This document shows positions 1-8,486 of a stretch of DNA of 64,000 bases, in pieces. Numbering within the stretch: the first letter of the stretch is position 1; each line of letters starts with the position of its first letter. Source of the DNA: Granulosicoccus sp045110475 (GTDB lineage: Bacteria > Pseudomonadota > Gammaproteobacteria > Granulosicoccales > Granulosicoccaceae); the NCBI GenBank assembly GCA_045110475.1, contig JBGCGC010000055.1:10006-74005 (forward strand), written 5' to 3'. The notes under the pieces are model-generated. The model had not been told where the DNA came from and did not search any database. It saw nothing but the letters and a program-made list of their open reading frames with translations. Made by a program: the position numbers and the translations under genes.

Positions 1-1109
1 AGGCGGATGCCCCGCAGGCCCATTGCGGGGTTATGTGACAAGGGACGACTGGTAATGGCCGCCGTGCTGCTTAGCTGTTTGTCAGACCCAAGGTCGGCCG
101 TGCGTACTGTGAGTGTTTCACCCTTTAATGCTCGCAGTACTTTTGTGTAGACCTTGTAGTGTTCCTGCTCGCTCGGAATGGTGTCACGGTTCATGTAAAG
201 AAATTCTGTACGGTATAAACCTACGCCATCAGCATTAACGCGCTTGAGTGCCTTGAGGTCTTCTTCTATTTCGATATTGGCTGATAACTTTAATGCCACC
301 CCATCGAGCGTGACGGTATCGGTATCAATGAGCTTGCTAAGCTCTTTTTGCTTGAGTCGGGTCTCTTTCTGCTGACGTTTGAAATTGGTCAGCATCTCGT
401 CGGTAGGTTCGGCCAGTATCATGCCGGCGTTCCCATCCAGCGTGAGGGTTTCTCCCGCTTTTACGTAACGACGAATACCCGGTACACCCACAATAGCGGG
501 GATGCCAAGGCTTCTGGCAAGGATGGCGGTGTGCGATAGCTGCCCACCGGTTTCGGTAACAAATCCGACCACTCCATGATGTTGCATTGCCACCGTGTCA
601 GCGGGTGTCAGATCGTCAGCCACAATGATCTGTCCCTTCCAGTGTTCTGATCCCACCACATGTTCGGCGCCGTCATCCAGCGCACGTAGTATCGAGTCAA
701 TGACATGATTGACGTCATCGATGCGAGTGGCCAGGTAGGTGTCTTCCATGGATCCGAATACGCGCGTCAGTTCCTCGCGCTGACGTTGCAAGGCGGCCTC
801 TGCGTTTATCAGGTCAGATTTGATGATTTCGATGGGACGCTGCGATAGCGTATCGTCATCAAGCATCAGGATATGCGTTTCAATGAACGAGCTGACATCC
901 GAAGGTGCATCCTTGGGAATGTTGTCGCGGGTAGTGAGTAGTTGTTCGCGTGAGGCTTTAATGGCGCGTTTCAGACGCCGGATTTCAGCGGGCACCGCTT
1001 TTCTGGAAAGCTCGCGTGAGGTGACATCAATCTGGTTGCGCCGAAGCAGGTAAGCATTGCCAATAGCGATGCCGCGAGAGACTCCGATGCCTGTAAACAT
1101 CAGACTCAT
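1..1109 (-). CDS. ptsI: Phosphotransferase system enzyme I (EI), C-terminal part outside window
   Basis: Enzyme I takes phosphate from phosphoenolpyruvate and passes it to HPr in the cytoplasm. The window holds the first 369 codons; the rest lies before position 1. The active-site histidine is His193, in the motif GGQLSHTAILAR. The visible sequence ends in NPAMGLRGIR, the conserved entry to the PEP-binding barrel. There is no N-terminal GAF domain, so this looks like EI proper rather than the GAF-bearing PtsP, although its setting is a nitrogen-type PTS. The ATG at 1107-1109 is 5 nt after the ptsH stop, and the GAGGAG at the end of ptsH serves as its ribosome-binding site, so the two are probably coupled. 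The family is certain; the symbol (ptsI versus ptsP) is less so. Confidence 0.93.
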   Translation of the reverse strand, partial: MSLMFTGIGVSRGIAIGNAYLLRRNQIDVTSRELSRKAVPAEIRRLKRAIKASREQLLTTRDNIPKDAPSDVSSFIETHILMLDDDTLSQRPIEIIKSDLINAEAALQRQREELTRVFGSMEDTYLATRIDDVNHVIDSILRALDDGAEHVVGSEHWKGQIIVADDLTPADTVAMQHHGVVGFVTETGGQLSHTAILARSLGIPAIVGVPGIRRYVKAGETLTLDGNAGMILAEPTDEMLTNFKRQQKETRLKQKELSKLIDTDTVTLDGVALKLSANIEIEEDLKALKRVNADGVGLYRTEFLYMNRDTIPSEQEHYKVYTKVLRALKGETLTVRTADLGSDKQLSSTAAITSRPLSHNPAMGLRGIR

Positions 1110-1114
1110 GCGTT

Positions 1115-1384
1115 CTACTCCTCTTCGTCAAAGCGTCGATTGATAAGATCTGTTATTGCATCGATAGCAGCATCCTGGTCAGCACCTTCTACAGTGATAG
1201 TCACCTGTGTGCCGCAACTCGCTGCAAGCATCATCACACCCATAATACTTTTGCTATTGACCCGCTGCCCGTCTTTCTCGATATCTATACTAGACTCGAA
1301 AGATGACGAGAGTTTGACAAGTTTGGCCGCCGCCCGTGCATGCAGTCCCAGCTTGTTGATAATGAGCAGTTCGCGCGAGATCAC
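1115..1384 (-). CDS. ptsH: Phosphocarrier protein HPr
   Basis: HPr carries phosphate between enzyme I and EIIA proteins. I start it at the GTG at 1382-1384, giving 89 residues. This places the catalytic histidine exactly at His15 (LGLHARAAAKL) and the HPr-kinase target serine exactly at Ser46 (NSKSIMGVMML), the canonical numbering. A longer reading from an ATG at 1480 (121 residues) would overlap the end of rapZ by 32 nt and add an N-terminus unlike the family. Both phosphorylation sites are intact, consistent with the hprK gene two positions upstream in the same operon. The ribosome-binding site before the GTG is weak, so translation may depend on coupling with rapZ. Confidence 0.93.
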   Translation of the reverse strand: MISRELLIINKLGLHARAAAKLVKLSSSFESSIDIEKDGQRVNSKSIMGVMMLAASCGTQVTITVEGADQDAAIDAITDLINRRFDEEE

Positions 1385-1448
1385 TGTGGGTACTTGCCTT
1401 GTCTGGTTAACTTGAGGGCTGCGTAAATCCGATGGGCATAATACATAG

Positions 1449-2312
1449 TCAGGTAATTTCCCTGTGACGTCGAGAGACATTGCCGCGATGTTCGCTGAAA
1501 AACCTGAACAACTCTTCGGTCAGATACACCGAACGATGGCGTCCACCGGTACAGCCGACAGATACTGTCAGGTAGGCACGGTTTTCACCTTCGAACAACG
1601 GAAGCCAGCGCGTGACAAAATTCCTGATGTCAGTAAACATGTCCTGAACATCAGACTGCTGCTTTAAAAAGTCAATGATCGGTTTTTCTCGACCGTCGTA
1701 AGCGCGAAGATCGGGCTCCCAGTGGGGGTTGGGCAGACAACGCACATCAAACATGAAATCTGTGCTGGCAGGTGTTCCGTGTTTAAAGCCAAACGACTGA
1801 AAAACCAGCGCCAGTCCTACCTGGGTTTTACCCAGCAGGTAGGTACGTATGATGTCGCGCAGATCGTGCAGGTTCAAAGTGGATGTGTCCACGACCAACT
1901 CGGCTTCAGCCTTGACAGGATCGAGTAGCCTGGCCTCTTCATCGATGGCGCTTATCAGCGGTAAGTCTTGCGTGCTTAGCGGATGTTTGCGTCGGGTTTC
2001 AGAAAAGCGGGTTACCAGTGTTGAACGGTCGGTATCAAGGAAAACCACTTCTACCTCGGTATCCTTTCTGGCGCGCAACTCACTGAGCAATTTGAGCAGA
2101 TTGTCTGCCGAGGCGCGCTCGCTGCGCATGTCTATGCCTATGGCGAGGCGGTCATAGAGCCGCGATTCAGTGGCCAGCAGTTTGTCGAGAATATCTGACA
2201 ACAGATACGAGGGGAGGTTGTCTATGCAGAAAAATCCCTCATCCTCCAGAGTATGTAATGCCACACTCTTGCCTGAGCCGGAAAGTCCTGTGACGATGGT
2301 TACTCGAGTCAT
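1449..2312 (-). CDS. rapZ: RNase adapter protein RapZ (UPF0042 nucleotide-binding family)
   Basis: In enterics RapZ binds the small RNA GlmZ and directs it to RNase E, tying glucosamine-6-phosphate synthesis to envelope precursor supply. The 287-residue length is normal. A Walker A loop, GLSGSGKS, lies at residues 9-16. The C-terminal half ends in the conserved GCTGGRHRSVY segment, which belongs to the RNA-binding and metabolite-sensing region. It lies 5 nt downstream of hprK and just upstream of ptsH, a usual neighbourhood for rapZ. Whether a GlmZ-like RNA exists in this organism cannot be judged here. Confidence 0.96.
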   Translation of the reverse strand: MTRVTIVTGLSGSGKSVALHTLEDEGFFCIDNLPSYLLSDILDKLLATESRLYDRLAIGIDMRSERASADNLLKLLSELRARKDTEVEVVFLDTDRSTLVTRFSETRRKHPLSTQDLPLISAIDEEARLLDPVKAEAELVVDTSTLNLHDLRDIIRTYLLGKTQVGLALVFQSFGFKHGTPASTDFMFDVRCLPNPHWEPDLRAYDGREKPIIDFLKQQSDVQDMFTDIRNFVTRWLPLFEGENRAYLTVSVGCTGGRHRSVYLTEELFRFFSEHRGNVSRRHREIT

Positions 2313-2317
2313 GTGAT

Positions 2318-3364
2318 TCAGCGTTCTTTTTCCGTGCCCGATTTGGGTTTTGAGGTGGAGCTTTTGGCCAGTCCGTGTTCGCTCATCTTTGCAGCACTTC
2401 GGGTTGCGGATCGTGACAATGCAAGCTGCTGTTTTTCCACAAGATCGTGCGATGCACTATAACCGCCTGCTCGCAGAATCTGGTCGCGAACGGCTGCTTC
2501 CACCAGTACCGCTATATTACGCCCTGGGGCGACAGGAAGTGTACGTCTGGAGACATTGACACCCAAAACCTCGCGGGTGTCAGAAGGCTCGGAAATGCGG
2601 TCACCGGCAATGGATGCAAGATCTCTGGCGGCCTCGTTAACGGCAACTGGTTGCAGATGCACGATAAACCGCAGGATTTTACGCTCACGGGTGTGGGCAT
2701 CACCGTACATCAGGGCTATGTTAAGAATTCCCAGTCCCCGGACTTCCAGAAAATCCCGCAGCAGCGGCGGACATTGGCATTCGATGGTGCCCGGTGCTAT
2801 CCGGGTGAACTCGGGGGCATCGTCGGCAACCAGAATGTGGCCACGACTGATTAATTCCAGTGCAAGTTCGCTTTTTCCGACACTGGCGTCGCCCGTGATG
2901 AGTACGCCGGTACCGTGCACATCCATCATCACACCGTGGATGATCTCGCGTTCTGCCAGTTGTTGCGTAAGCAGATTACGCATGCGGCTTTGCAGCGAGC
3001 TGTAGTCAAGTTCGGATGTCATGAGGGCGATGCGTTCGCGCTCGGCCAGATCAACCAGACATTGCGGCGCTTCCAGATCGTCGGAGATCACCATCATGTC
3101 GCAGGTGTCGGTCAGGGAGTATTCGAACCTTTCCTGATCGATTTCGGTTTGCTGACGGTAGAGGTTCACCTCTGAGGCGCCCAGAAGCTGAATTCTGTTA
3201 GGGCTATTGTAATTAAGGGGTCCGAGCAATCGCGGGCGTTTACCCTTGGTCTTGTCGCGGGTAACGAGTCTTGAGCTGGCTGACAGGCCGGCAACCCAGC
3301 GCAATTGCAGCTCTTCGTTAAGATACTCGAACGCTTGCCCGACCGTTAGCTGGCGCGATGCCAT
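2318..3364 (-). CDS. hprK: HPr kinase/phosphorylase
   Basis: HprK phosphorylates HPr on Ser46 using ATP or pyrophosphate and reverses the reaction with phosphate. The protein has 348 residues. An N-terminal DRTGG-like domain is followed by a P-loop at residues 158-165 (GDASVGKS, then E) and the family signature EVRGLGILNI. The C-terminal tail of about 40 residues is rich in Ser, Lys and Ala and looks disordered; it extends beyond most homologues. The gene is absent from E. coli but occurs with ptsN and rapZ in several beta- and gammaproteobacteria. The matching Ser46 in the adjacent ptsH supports a working pair. Confidence 0.95.
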   Translation of the reverse strand: MASRQLTVGQAFEYLNEELQLRWVAGLSASSRLVTRDKTKGKRPRLLGPLNYNSPNRIQLLGASEVNLYRQQTEIDQERFEYSLTDTCDMMVISDDLEAPQCLVDLAERERIALMTSELDYSSLQSRMRNLLTQQLAEREIIHGVMMDVHGTGVLITGDASVGKSELALELISRGHILVADDAPEFTRIAPGTIECQCPPLLRDFLEVRGLGILNIALMYGDAHTRERKILRFIVHLQPVAVNEAARDLASIAGDRISEPSDTREVLGVNVSRRTLPVAPGRNIAVLVEAAVRDQILRAGGYSASHDLVEKQQLALSRSATRSAAKMSEHGLAKSSTSKPKSGTEKER

Positions 3365-3466
3365 CAGGTACTTTGCCGGATGATCATTGCAGGCCCCTCA
3401 AGGCCCCGCATAGACAGGTTGTTGTCTGAATCAGAATTGGCTTGGCCAAGTGGGCAGCTTACTTCT

Positions 3467-4051
3467 CTACACCGGTGCCAGATTGGCAAGATAACCGTAC
3501 AGCTCTGATGGTGTGGCATAGGCGCGGACTTTTTCGCGAAATTCTGCATCACTGAAGCGTTTGGCCAGAGTTGCCAGAATTTTCAGGTGTTCATCGTTGC
3601 ATTCTTCGGGGACAAGAAGCCCGAGAACCAGATCGACAGGTTGTTTGTCGGAGGCGTTGTAGTCAACGCCATCGGCAAGAGTGATGAAGGCGGCCACCGG
3701 CTTGTTGATACAGCTGATACGGCTGTGAGGCAGGGCAAATCCATGATCCAGACACGTGCTGCCAAGGCGTTCACGACTGATAAAAGCGTCGAGAATGCCC
3801 ATTTCGGACAAGGCGCCTTTCTCGTCCTGTTCTTCATCGGTTTTTGGCCGGCTTTTGAGCAGCCTGCTGGCTATGGACCCCATCGTGCTGTTTTGCTCGG
3901 CGTGGGGTTCGGCGTCAGTGTCCTCAGTGTCTTCAGGCAGTAGCAGCGACTGACTCAGCATTTCGGCCAGAGTTTGCAGCGCTCGCTTTTTGCTCTGCAC
4001 ATTGCACTGACAGCGGATACGTTCAGGGGTTAGTAGTTCGGATAAATCCAT
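3467..4051 (-). CDS. ptsN: Nitrogen regulatory EIIA protein (EIIA-Ntr)
   Basis: EIIA-Ntr is the end acceptor of the nitrogen PTS and regulates potassium transport, nitrogen control and other targets according to its phosphorylation state. The phosphorylated histidine is His109 in DHGFALPHSR. The protein has 194 residues against about 150-165 for most homologues. The extra length is an acidic, low-complexity insertion at roughly residues 40-80 between the first helix and the ERLGSTCLDHG core, beginning just after SQSLLLPE. A roughly 100-nt spacer without a convincing gene separates it from hprK. The start at ATG 4049-4051 gives the usual N-terminus (LSELLTPERI). Confidence 0.94.
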   Translation of the reverse strand: MDLSELLTPERIRCQCNVQSKKRALQTLAEMLSQSLLLPEDTEDTDAEPHAEQNSTMGSIASRLLKSRPKTDEEQDEKGALSEMGILDAFISRERLGSTCLDHGFALPHSRISCINKPVAAFITLADGVDYNASDKQPVDLVLGLLVPEECNDEHLKILATLAKRFSDAEFREKVRAYATPSELYGYLANLAPV

Positions 4052-4200
4052 TGGGCCTTCGTTTTACGGCGTCTTTCCGCCCGAAGGCTCTGAATCAGTG
4101 GGTGCAGTTTACGCGATTCAGGGCCTTCGGGTGCATCGGCGATAAGCGCATTGTGCGCTCTCGTCGGAACGATTTAAAGGGCCGTGCCCGTTATTACCGG

Positions 4201-4524
4201 CTATTCCTCTGCCGCTGGCTCCTTGAAACGTCGGTGGGTCTTGAGTTTTTCCTTGTGTCTGACCAGTTGACGATCGAGTTTATCGGTCAGGAGGTCGATC
4301 GCGGCGTACATGTCAGGTTCTGTGGTGTCTGCGTAGAGCTTGGTGCCAGCGACTTGTATCGTGGCTTCGGCTTTCTGTCGCAGTTTTTCCACGGAGAGAA
4401 TCACGTGGACCCCGAATACCTTGTCGGAGCGTCTTTGCAGGCGTTCCATCTTGTCGGTCACGTAGTTTCGCATGGAGCTGGTTACATCGACGTGGTGGCC
4501 GGTTACGGTAAGATTCATGGGCAT
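4201..4524 (-). CDS. hpf: Ribosome hibernation promoting factor (short HPF/YfiA family)
   Basis: This 107-residue protein belongs to the short HPF/RaiA family, which binds the decoding centre of idle 30S subunits and stabilises inactive ribosomes in stationary phase. The sequence runs from MPMNLTVTGHHVDVT through the YVTDKMERL helix to the DMYAAIDLLTDKLDRQL segment, all typical. It has no C-terminal dimerisation domain of the long form. The AACAGGAG before the ATG at 4522-4524 is a strong ribosome-binding site. It follows rpoN at 220 nt, the classic rpoN-hpf-ptsN order. Confidence 0.95.
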   Translation of the reverse strand: MPMNLTVTGHHVDVTSSMRNYVTDKMERLQRRSDKVFGVHVILSVEKLRQKAEATIQVAGTKLYADTTEPDMYAAIDLLTDKLDRQLVRHKEKLKTHRRFKEPAAEE

Positions 4525-4638
4525 CTCCTGTTGTTCAACGTTGTAGATAACGGTGTGGTCAAAGGAATTGCAAAGGGCCGCTGAAGAAGCGGAGGCCTTC
4601 GCAGCTTGTCAGGGACCATTGCGTGTCCCCGGGGTGGG

Positions 4639-4658
4639 CAACGGTTGGTTGACCGTTG
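4639..4658. repeat. Inverted repeat in the rpoN-hpf spacer
   Basis: Perfect 7-bp arms (CAACGGT / ACCGTTG) flank a 6-nt loop in the 220-nt spacer between rpoN and hpf. Transcribed with rpoN it could fold as a hairpin. No T-run follows, so a classical terminator is unlikely; partial termination or mRNA stabilisation is possible. Confidence 0.3.
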
Positions 4659-4745
4659 CAGATTCAGGCCAAGGATGACACTCGAGCCTAGTGCTGATGA
4701 CAAGGGCTGCCGGACAACGTTGCAAAGTGGCCTGAGTGATTTTCA

Positions 4746-6281
4746 TCAGTTCATACGCTTGCGTTCGTTCGATGGCGGGATAGCCATGGATTCACGATAC
4801 TTGGCTACGGTTCTTCGCGCAACCTGTATACCCTCTGCGACTAACGTACTGGCAATTTTACTGTCCGATAACGGTTTCGTGGCATCCTCTGCAGCAATGA
4901 ACTTTCGAATCATGGCGCGGATCGCAGTTGCTGAACATTCTCCACCATTCGCTGTTGATACATGGCTGGAGAAAAAGTATTTGAATTCGAAAATACCGCG
5001 TGGTGTATGGATGTACTTATGCGTTGTTACTCGTGAGATCGTTGATTCGTGAAGACTGAGTTGTTCAGCAATGTCACGTAACACAAGCGGCTTCATTGCC
5101 TCATCACCGTATTCCAGGAAGCTTCTTTGCCGCTCAACTATGGCGGTAGCTACGCGCAAAAGCGTCTCATTACGGCTTTGCAGGCTTTTGATGAACCAGC
5201 GCGCTTCCTGCAAATGGTTACGCATAAAGTTATTGTCATCGCTTTTGTCAGCTCGTTTAACCATACCGGCGTACAAGGCATTAATACCCAGTTTGGGTGC
5301 TATGTCCGGATTAAGTTCAACTCGCCATACCCCTTTGACTTTTTTGACAAACACATCGGGAACAATGTACTGGTCGTGATCGTTGACCAGTTGTCTGCCC
5401 GGTCGAGGGTTAAGGGAGCGTATCAGTGCGATAGCCTCCTGTAGTTGTTCTTCAGAAATTTTCAATAACCGTCGCATACGGGCGAAATCATGAGCCGCTA
5501 GTAAGTCGAGATGTTTTTTGACGATGGTCTGCGCATAGTCGAGCAGATCAGAGCCGGGTAGTTGGCTAAGCTGGATACTCATGCATTCGCTGGCATCACG
5601 CGCCGCACACCCGGGTGGATCAAGATGTTGTACAAGGTGTAGCACGGTCTCGAATTCATCAAGAACGAAAGTGTCTTCAGGATCGCTTACCCCTCGATTC
5701 AGTCCGTCAAGCAACGCATCCACGCCGTCCAGCAGATACCCGTTATCATCAACCGCATCGATGATGGTTTCGGCAATAATCTGATCACGCTCAGACAGTG
5801 GTGCAAATCGAATCTGTTCGTTCAAGTGATCCTGGATGCTGGTAATACCGGCGTTATGAAATTCTGTGAAATCACGCGATTCGCCATCGCTGCTGGCTGA
5901 ACCCGAGCTTGAGGGTTGTGCCGAATCGTAAATGTCGTCCCAGCCGCTGTCCACAGGGAGCTCTTCGGGCATGATGTCGTCAGAGCCGCCTTCGTTCTCA
6001 CCGACCAGTTCGGTCTCTGGCGCGGTCTGTTTTTCCTCTGCACGCGCTGTTTCGGCCTCGCGATTGGCTTCGCGGGTTTCCTTGGACTCATTGGCAAGGT
6101 CGTTTTCGCGCGGTTCTGAGCCTTCTTCGTCCTGCATTTCGAGCATGGGGTTGCTCTCGAGGGCCGATTGAATCTCTGTCTGAAGCTCCAGCGTTGACAG
6201 TTGCAGCAGCTTGATGGCTTGTTGCAACTGCGGAGTCATGGCCAGAGACTGGCCCATCTTGATTTGCAGTGACTGTTTCAT
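4746..6281 (-). CDS. rpoN: RNA polymerase sigma-54 factor
   Basis: Sigma-54 directs RNA polymerase to -24/-12 promoters that need AAA+ activators. The 511-residue protein has the glutamine- and leucine-rich region I (residues 1-50, SLAMTPQLQQAIKLLQLS), a long acidic region II (about 50-150), the core-binding domain, the helix-turn-helix (SLHESTISRVTTHKYIHTP) and the RpoN box ARRTVAKYRE at residues 488-497. It sits between lptB and hpf as in most gammaproteobacteria. The 298-nt spacer before it contains a short dyad (6379-6394) that may be a control site. Confidence 0.98.
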   Translation of the reverse strand: MKQSLQIKMGQSLAMTPQLQQAIKLLQLSTLELQTEIQSALESNPMLEMQDEEGSEPRENDLANESKETREANREAETARAEEKQTAPETELVGENEGGSDDIMPEELPVDSGWDDIYDSAQPSSSGSASSDGESRDFTEFHNAGITSIQDHLNEQIRFAPLSERDQIIAETIIDAVDDNGYLLDGVDALLDGLNRGVSDPEDTFVLDEFETVLHLVQHLDPPGCAARDASECMSIQLSQLPGSDLLDYAQTIVKKHLDLLAAHDFARMRRLLKISEEQLQEAIALIRSLNPRPGRQLVNDHDQYIVPDVFVKKVKGVWRVELNPDIAPKLGINALYAGMVKRADKSDDNNFMRNHLQEARWFIKSLQSRNETLLRVATAIVERQRSFLEYGDEAMKPLVLRDIAEQLSLHESTISRVTTHKYIHTPRGIFEFKYFFSSHVSTANGGECSATAIRAMIRKFIAAEDATKPLSDSKIASTLVAEGIQVARRTVAKYRESMAIPPSNERKRMN

Positions 6282-6378
6282 TCAGCGTATCCAGGTCTTC
6301 GGCGATGGCTTTAACGGCACGATTTTTTTATTGAACGCAATTACCTAGCCGAACATGAGTATAGTGCAGAATCATTAC

Positions 6379-6394
6379 ATTACAGATGTGTAAT
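6379..6394. promoter_or_regulatory. Dyad upstream of rpoN, possible operator
   Basis: ATTACA-gatg-TGTAAT is a perfect 6+4+6 dyad about 100 nt before the rpoN start. On the minus strand a fair -10 hexamer (TATACT) lies about 15 nt further on, so the dyad falls in the -35 to -10 area of that possible promoter. The sequence shows the symmetry only; binding by a regulator is inferred. Confidence 0.25.
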
Positions 6395-6579
6395 ACGCTG
6401 GGCAAGTCTGTTGTCGGGTGCATGAAAGAGGTAACGGCCGGACACCACGTCATTTTGAATAAAATGTTGATCCGACCGTCTATTCAGCGTCCGCCACGTT
6501 GTGTTTCAGGGCGCCAGGTGCGTCACGCCAAGGGTGCATGCTCATCTGCAGCTTTTGTAGCTGAAGACGTTACGCCCGC

Positions 6580-7314
6580 TTAAATCTTGAAGTTTTCACC
6601 CAGATACACGTTACGCACCTCTTCATTGGCCAGTACATGATCAGGTGCGCCTTCCGCTATGACCTTTCCCTGGCTCAAGATATAAGCTGTGTCACAGATT
6701 CCGAGCGTTTCACGAACGTTGTGATCGGTAATCAGCACGCCGATATTGCGCTCCTTCAAGTGGATGATGATGCGCTGAATATCCAGCACAGAAATTGGAT
6801 CCACCCCCGCGAATGGCTCATCTAGCAGGATAAACCCGGGATCGGCGGACAAGGCCCGGGCGATCTCGACACGACGTCTTTCACCACCGGACAGGCTGAT
6901 CCCGAGACTGTCGCGAATATGCGTGATCTGCAAATCTTCAAGTAGCACTTCGAGTTTGTCCTGCCGACTCTGAGCATCCATGGATTTGCGAGTCTCGAGG
7001 ATAGCCATGATGTTCTGGCTGACGGTTAACTGACGAAAAACAGACGCCTCCTGCGGCAAATATCCCACGCCCAGGCGCGCGCGCTCATGCATCGGGTGGG
7101 TGGTGACATCCGTGCCGTCGAGCGTAATGGCGCCCTTGTCGGGTTTGACCAAGCCCACCACCATGTAAAAGCAGGTGGTCTTGCCAGCACCGTTTGGCCC
7201 CAGCAGCCCGACAACATCACCACTGTTTACCGATAGTGAAACGCCCTCGAGAATCTTGCGCTTTTTATAGGCTTTGTGTAGCCCTGTGGCGTTCAGGGTG
7301 CGTTGGGCAATCAT
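6580..7314 (-). CDS. lptB: LPS export ABC transporter ATP-binding protein LptB
   Basis: LptB is the ATPase that powers LptFG to pull LPS from the inner membrane into the Lpt bridge. With the ATG at 7312-7314 it has 244 residues, close to the usual 241. Walker A is GPNGAGKT (39-46), the Q-loop is YLPQEASVF, the ABC signature is LSGGERRR (141-148) and Walker B is FILLDEP (161-167). An in-frame ATG at 7338 would overlap lptA by 14 nt, and a longer frame reaches 7386; no start has a good ribosome-binding site, so coupling to lptA is likely. It is the last gene of the mlaA-kdsD-lptCAB run. Confidence 0.96.
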   Translation of the reverse strand: MIAQRTLNATGLHKAYKKRKILEGVSLSVNSGDVVGLLGPNGAGKTTCFYMVVGLVKPDKGAITLDGTDVTTHPMHERARLGVGYLPQEASVFRQLTVSQNIMAILETRKSMDAQSRQDKLEVLLEDLQITHIRDSLGISLSGGERRRVEIARALSADPGFILLDEPFAGVDPISVLDIQRIIIHLKERNIGVLITDHNVRETLGICDTAYILSQGKVIAEGAPDHVLANEEVRNVYLGENFKI

Positions 7315-7324
7315 CGTTGGTGGC

Positions 7325-7819
7325 TTATTGGCTGGCATCGGGTGGCTGTATCTGGATACTGACTCGACCCTGATTGCCACCACCATCTGCGCTCACTTTT
7401 TGCGTTCTGGAGTCGAACGTAATCTTGTCGCTGGTCAGGCTTTGCCTCGGTTGAGACAGGCTGGCTGATCCCTGCAGAACCAGTGTTCCATTGATTGCGT
7501 CGTAGATTATTTCGCTCGCTTCGCCCTGCATCAGTTCGCCTGCTTCGTTTTCCTGCACGAACCGGATAGGCGAGCCACGTCCTTCTATTTTGCTCAGGGC
7601 ATTGTTCTTGAGCGAAATAGCGATGAAGTCCGCGCTGATTTGCAGGGTGCCTTGTGTAATTTCCACATTGCCGTTCAATGTCTGCACACCGGCCTTTTCA
7701 TCGAATTCGGATGAGTCAGCGCGCACATCAATTGGCTTGGTCAGATCGCTTTGACGGGCTATACCTGTCAGCGGGGCGATGACAAGAATCGTCACCAGTA
7801 AAATCGTCAGCCGGTTCAT
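7325..7819 (-). CDS. lptA: LPS transport periplasmic protein LptA
   Basis: LptA forms the periplasmic beta-jellyroll bridge that carries LPS from LptC to LptD. Starting at the ATG at 7817-7819 gives 164 residues with a clear signal peptide (MNRLTILLVTILVIAPLTGI, cleaved near ARQ). A GTG at 7852 would lengthen the N-terminus ahead of the signal and is less likely. The OstA-like core is recognisable from the PIDVRADSSEFDEKAG motif and the repeated DFIAISL, EIIYDAI and LTSDKITFDSRTQ strands. It lies between lptC and lptB as is usual. Confidence 0.93.
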   Translation of the reverse strand: MNRLTILLVTILVIAPLTGIARQSDLTKPIDVRADSSEFDEKAGVQTLNGNVEITQGTLQISADFIAISLKNNALSKIEGRGSPIRFVQENEAGELMQGEASEIIYDAINGTLVLQGSASLSQPRQSLTSDKITFDSRTQKVSADGGGNQGRVSIQIQPPDASQ

Positions 7820-7872
7820 GCGTGCGCTCTGGCCTGAGGAGAAGGTATGCACTATAGCTTACTTGGTAAGAG

Positions 7873-8484
7873 TCAATCCTGTGGAGAAATGCCGGGTGGC
7901 TGGAAACGTCCGACAACATCAGCAAGCAGACTCAGTTGCCCCTCGTCGATTGCTGTGCTCAAGCCGGTGGCCTCCAGCCTCCAGGAAGGTGCGGAAATCT
8001 GGATCCTATCGTCGGTTTCCACGAGGTTGTCCTCGGTGGCTATGCGCAAGGTCTGCGTGCTGATGGTAATGGAAGGAGCGTCCGGGGCCGCATTGTCTTC
8101 ATTGTTACGCAACAGGCGCTTTACCGTTACATCGCCTTGCAAGGTGAACAGATTTGGCAGTGGGTCGAAGCGGCCGCTATCAGAGCGTGCAAGCCAGAGG
8201 ATATCGCCGCGTCTCAGTTCCACTTGCGGTGCTGTTATTTCGGATCGATTGTCATCCGGGTAGTGCGCCAGCGTCTTGCCGTCCACGATAAAATCTATGC
8301 CGCCATCCGGACCAAATTTTCGGGTACGAAAATCACTCATGTAATAGTCTGATTGAGTTTGACGCATGTCTATCGTCTCTTCAGTCTTGACGATGGCAGG
8401 CTCTTCCACACGATCCAGAAGCACCACTGCCAATATAAGCAGAGGCAAAAGCAGCCAGTAGCGAGTAACCAGACGCCGAATCAT
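7873..8484 (-). CDS. lptC: LPS export system protein LptC
   Basis: LptC is a bitopic inner-membrane protein that passes LPS from LptFG to LptA. The 203-residue sequence has one N-terminal membrane helix (WLLLPLLILAVVLLD, residues 10-25) and a periplasmic jellyroll with the family pattern SDYYMSDFRTRKF and GDVTVKRL. The gene begins 2 nt after the end of kdsD, and lptA follows after about 50 nt. In E. coli the phosphatase gene kdsC lies between kdsD and lptC; here it is missing. Confidence 0.93.
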   Translation of the reverse strand: MIRRLVTRYWLLLPLLILAVVLLDRVEEPAIVKTEETIDMRQTQSDYYMSDFRTRKFGPDGGIDFIVDGKTLAHYPDDNRSEITAPQVELRRGDILWLARSDSGRFDPLPNLFTLQGDVTVKRLLRNNEDNAAPDAPSITISTQTLRIATEDNLVETDDRIQISAPSWRLEATGLSTAIDEGQLSLLADVVGRFQPPGISPQD

Positions 8485-8486
8485 TT

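Noticed and set aside
1115..1480. Long 121-residue form of HPr
   Set aside because: Extra 32 residues overlap rapZ and break the canonical His15/Ser46 numbering obtained from the GTG at 1384.
4515..4703. 62-codon minus-strand frame between rpoN and hpf
   Set aside because: Overlaps the hpf start and has no family match; treated as spacer with a small inverted repeat.
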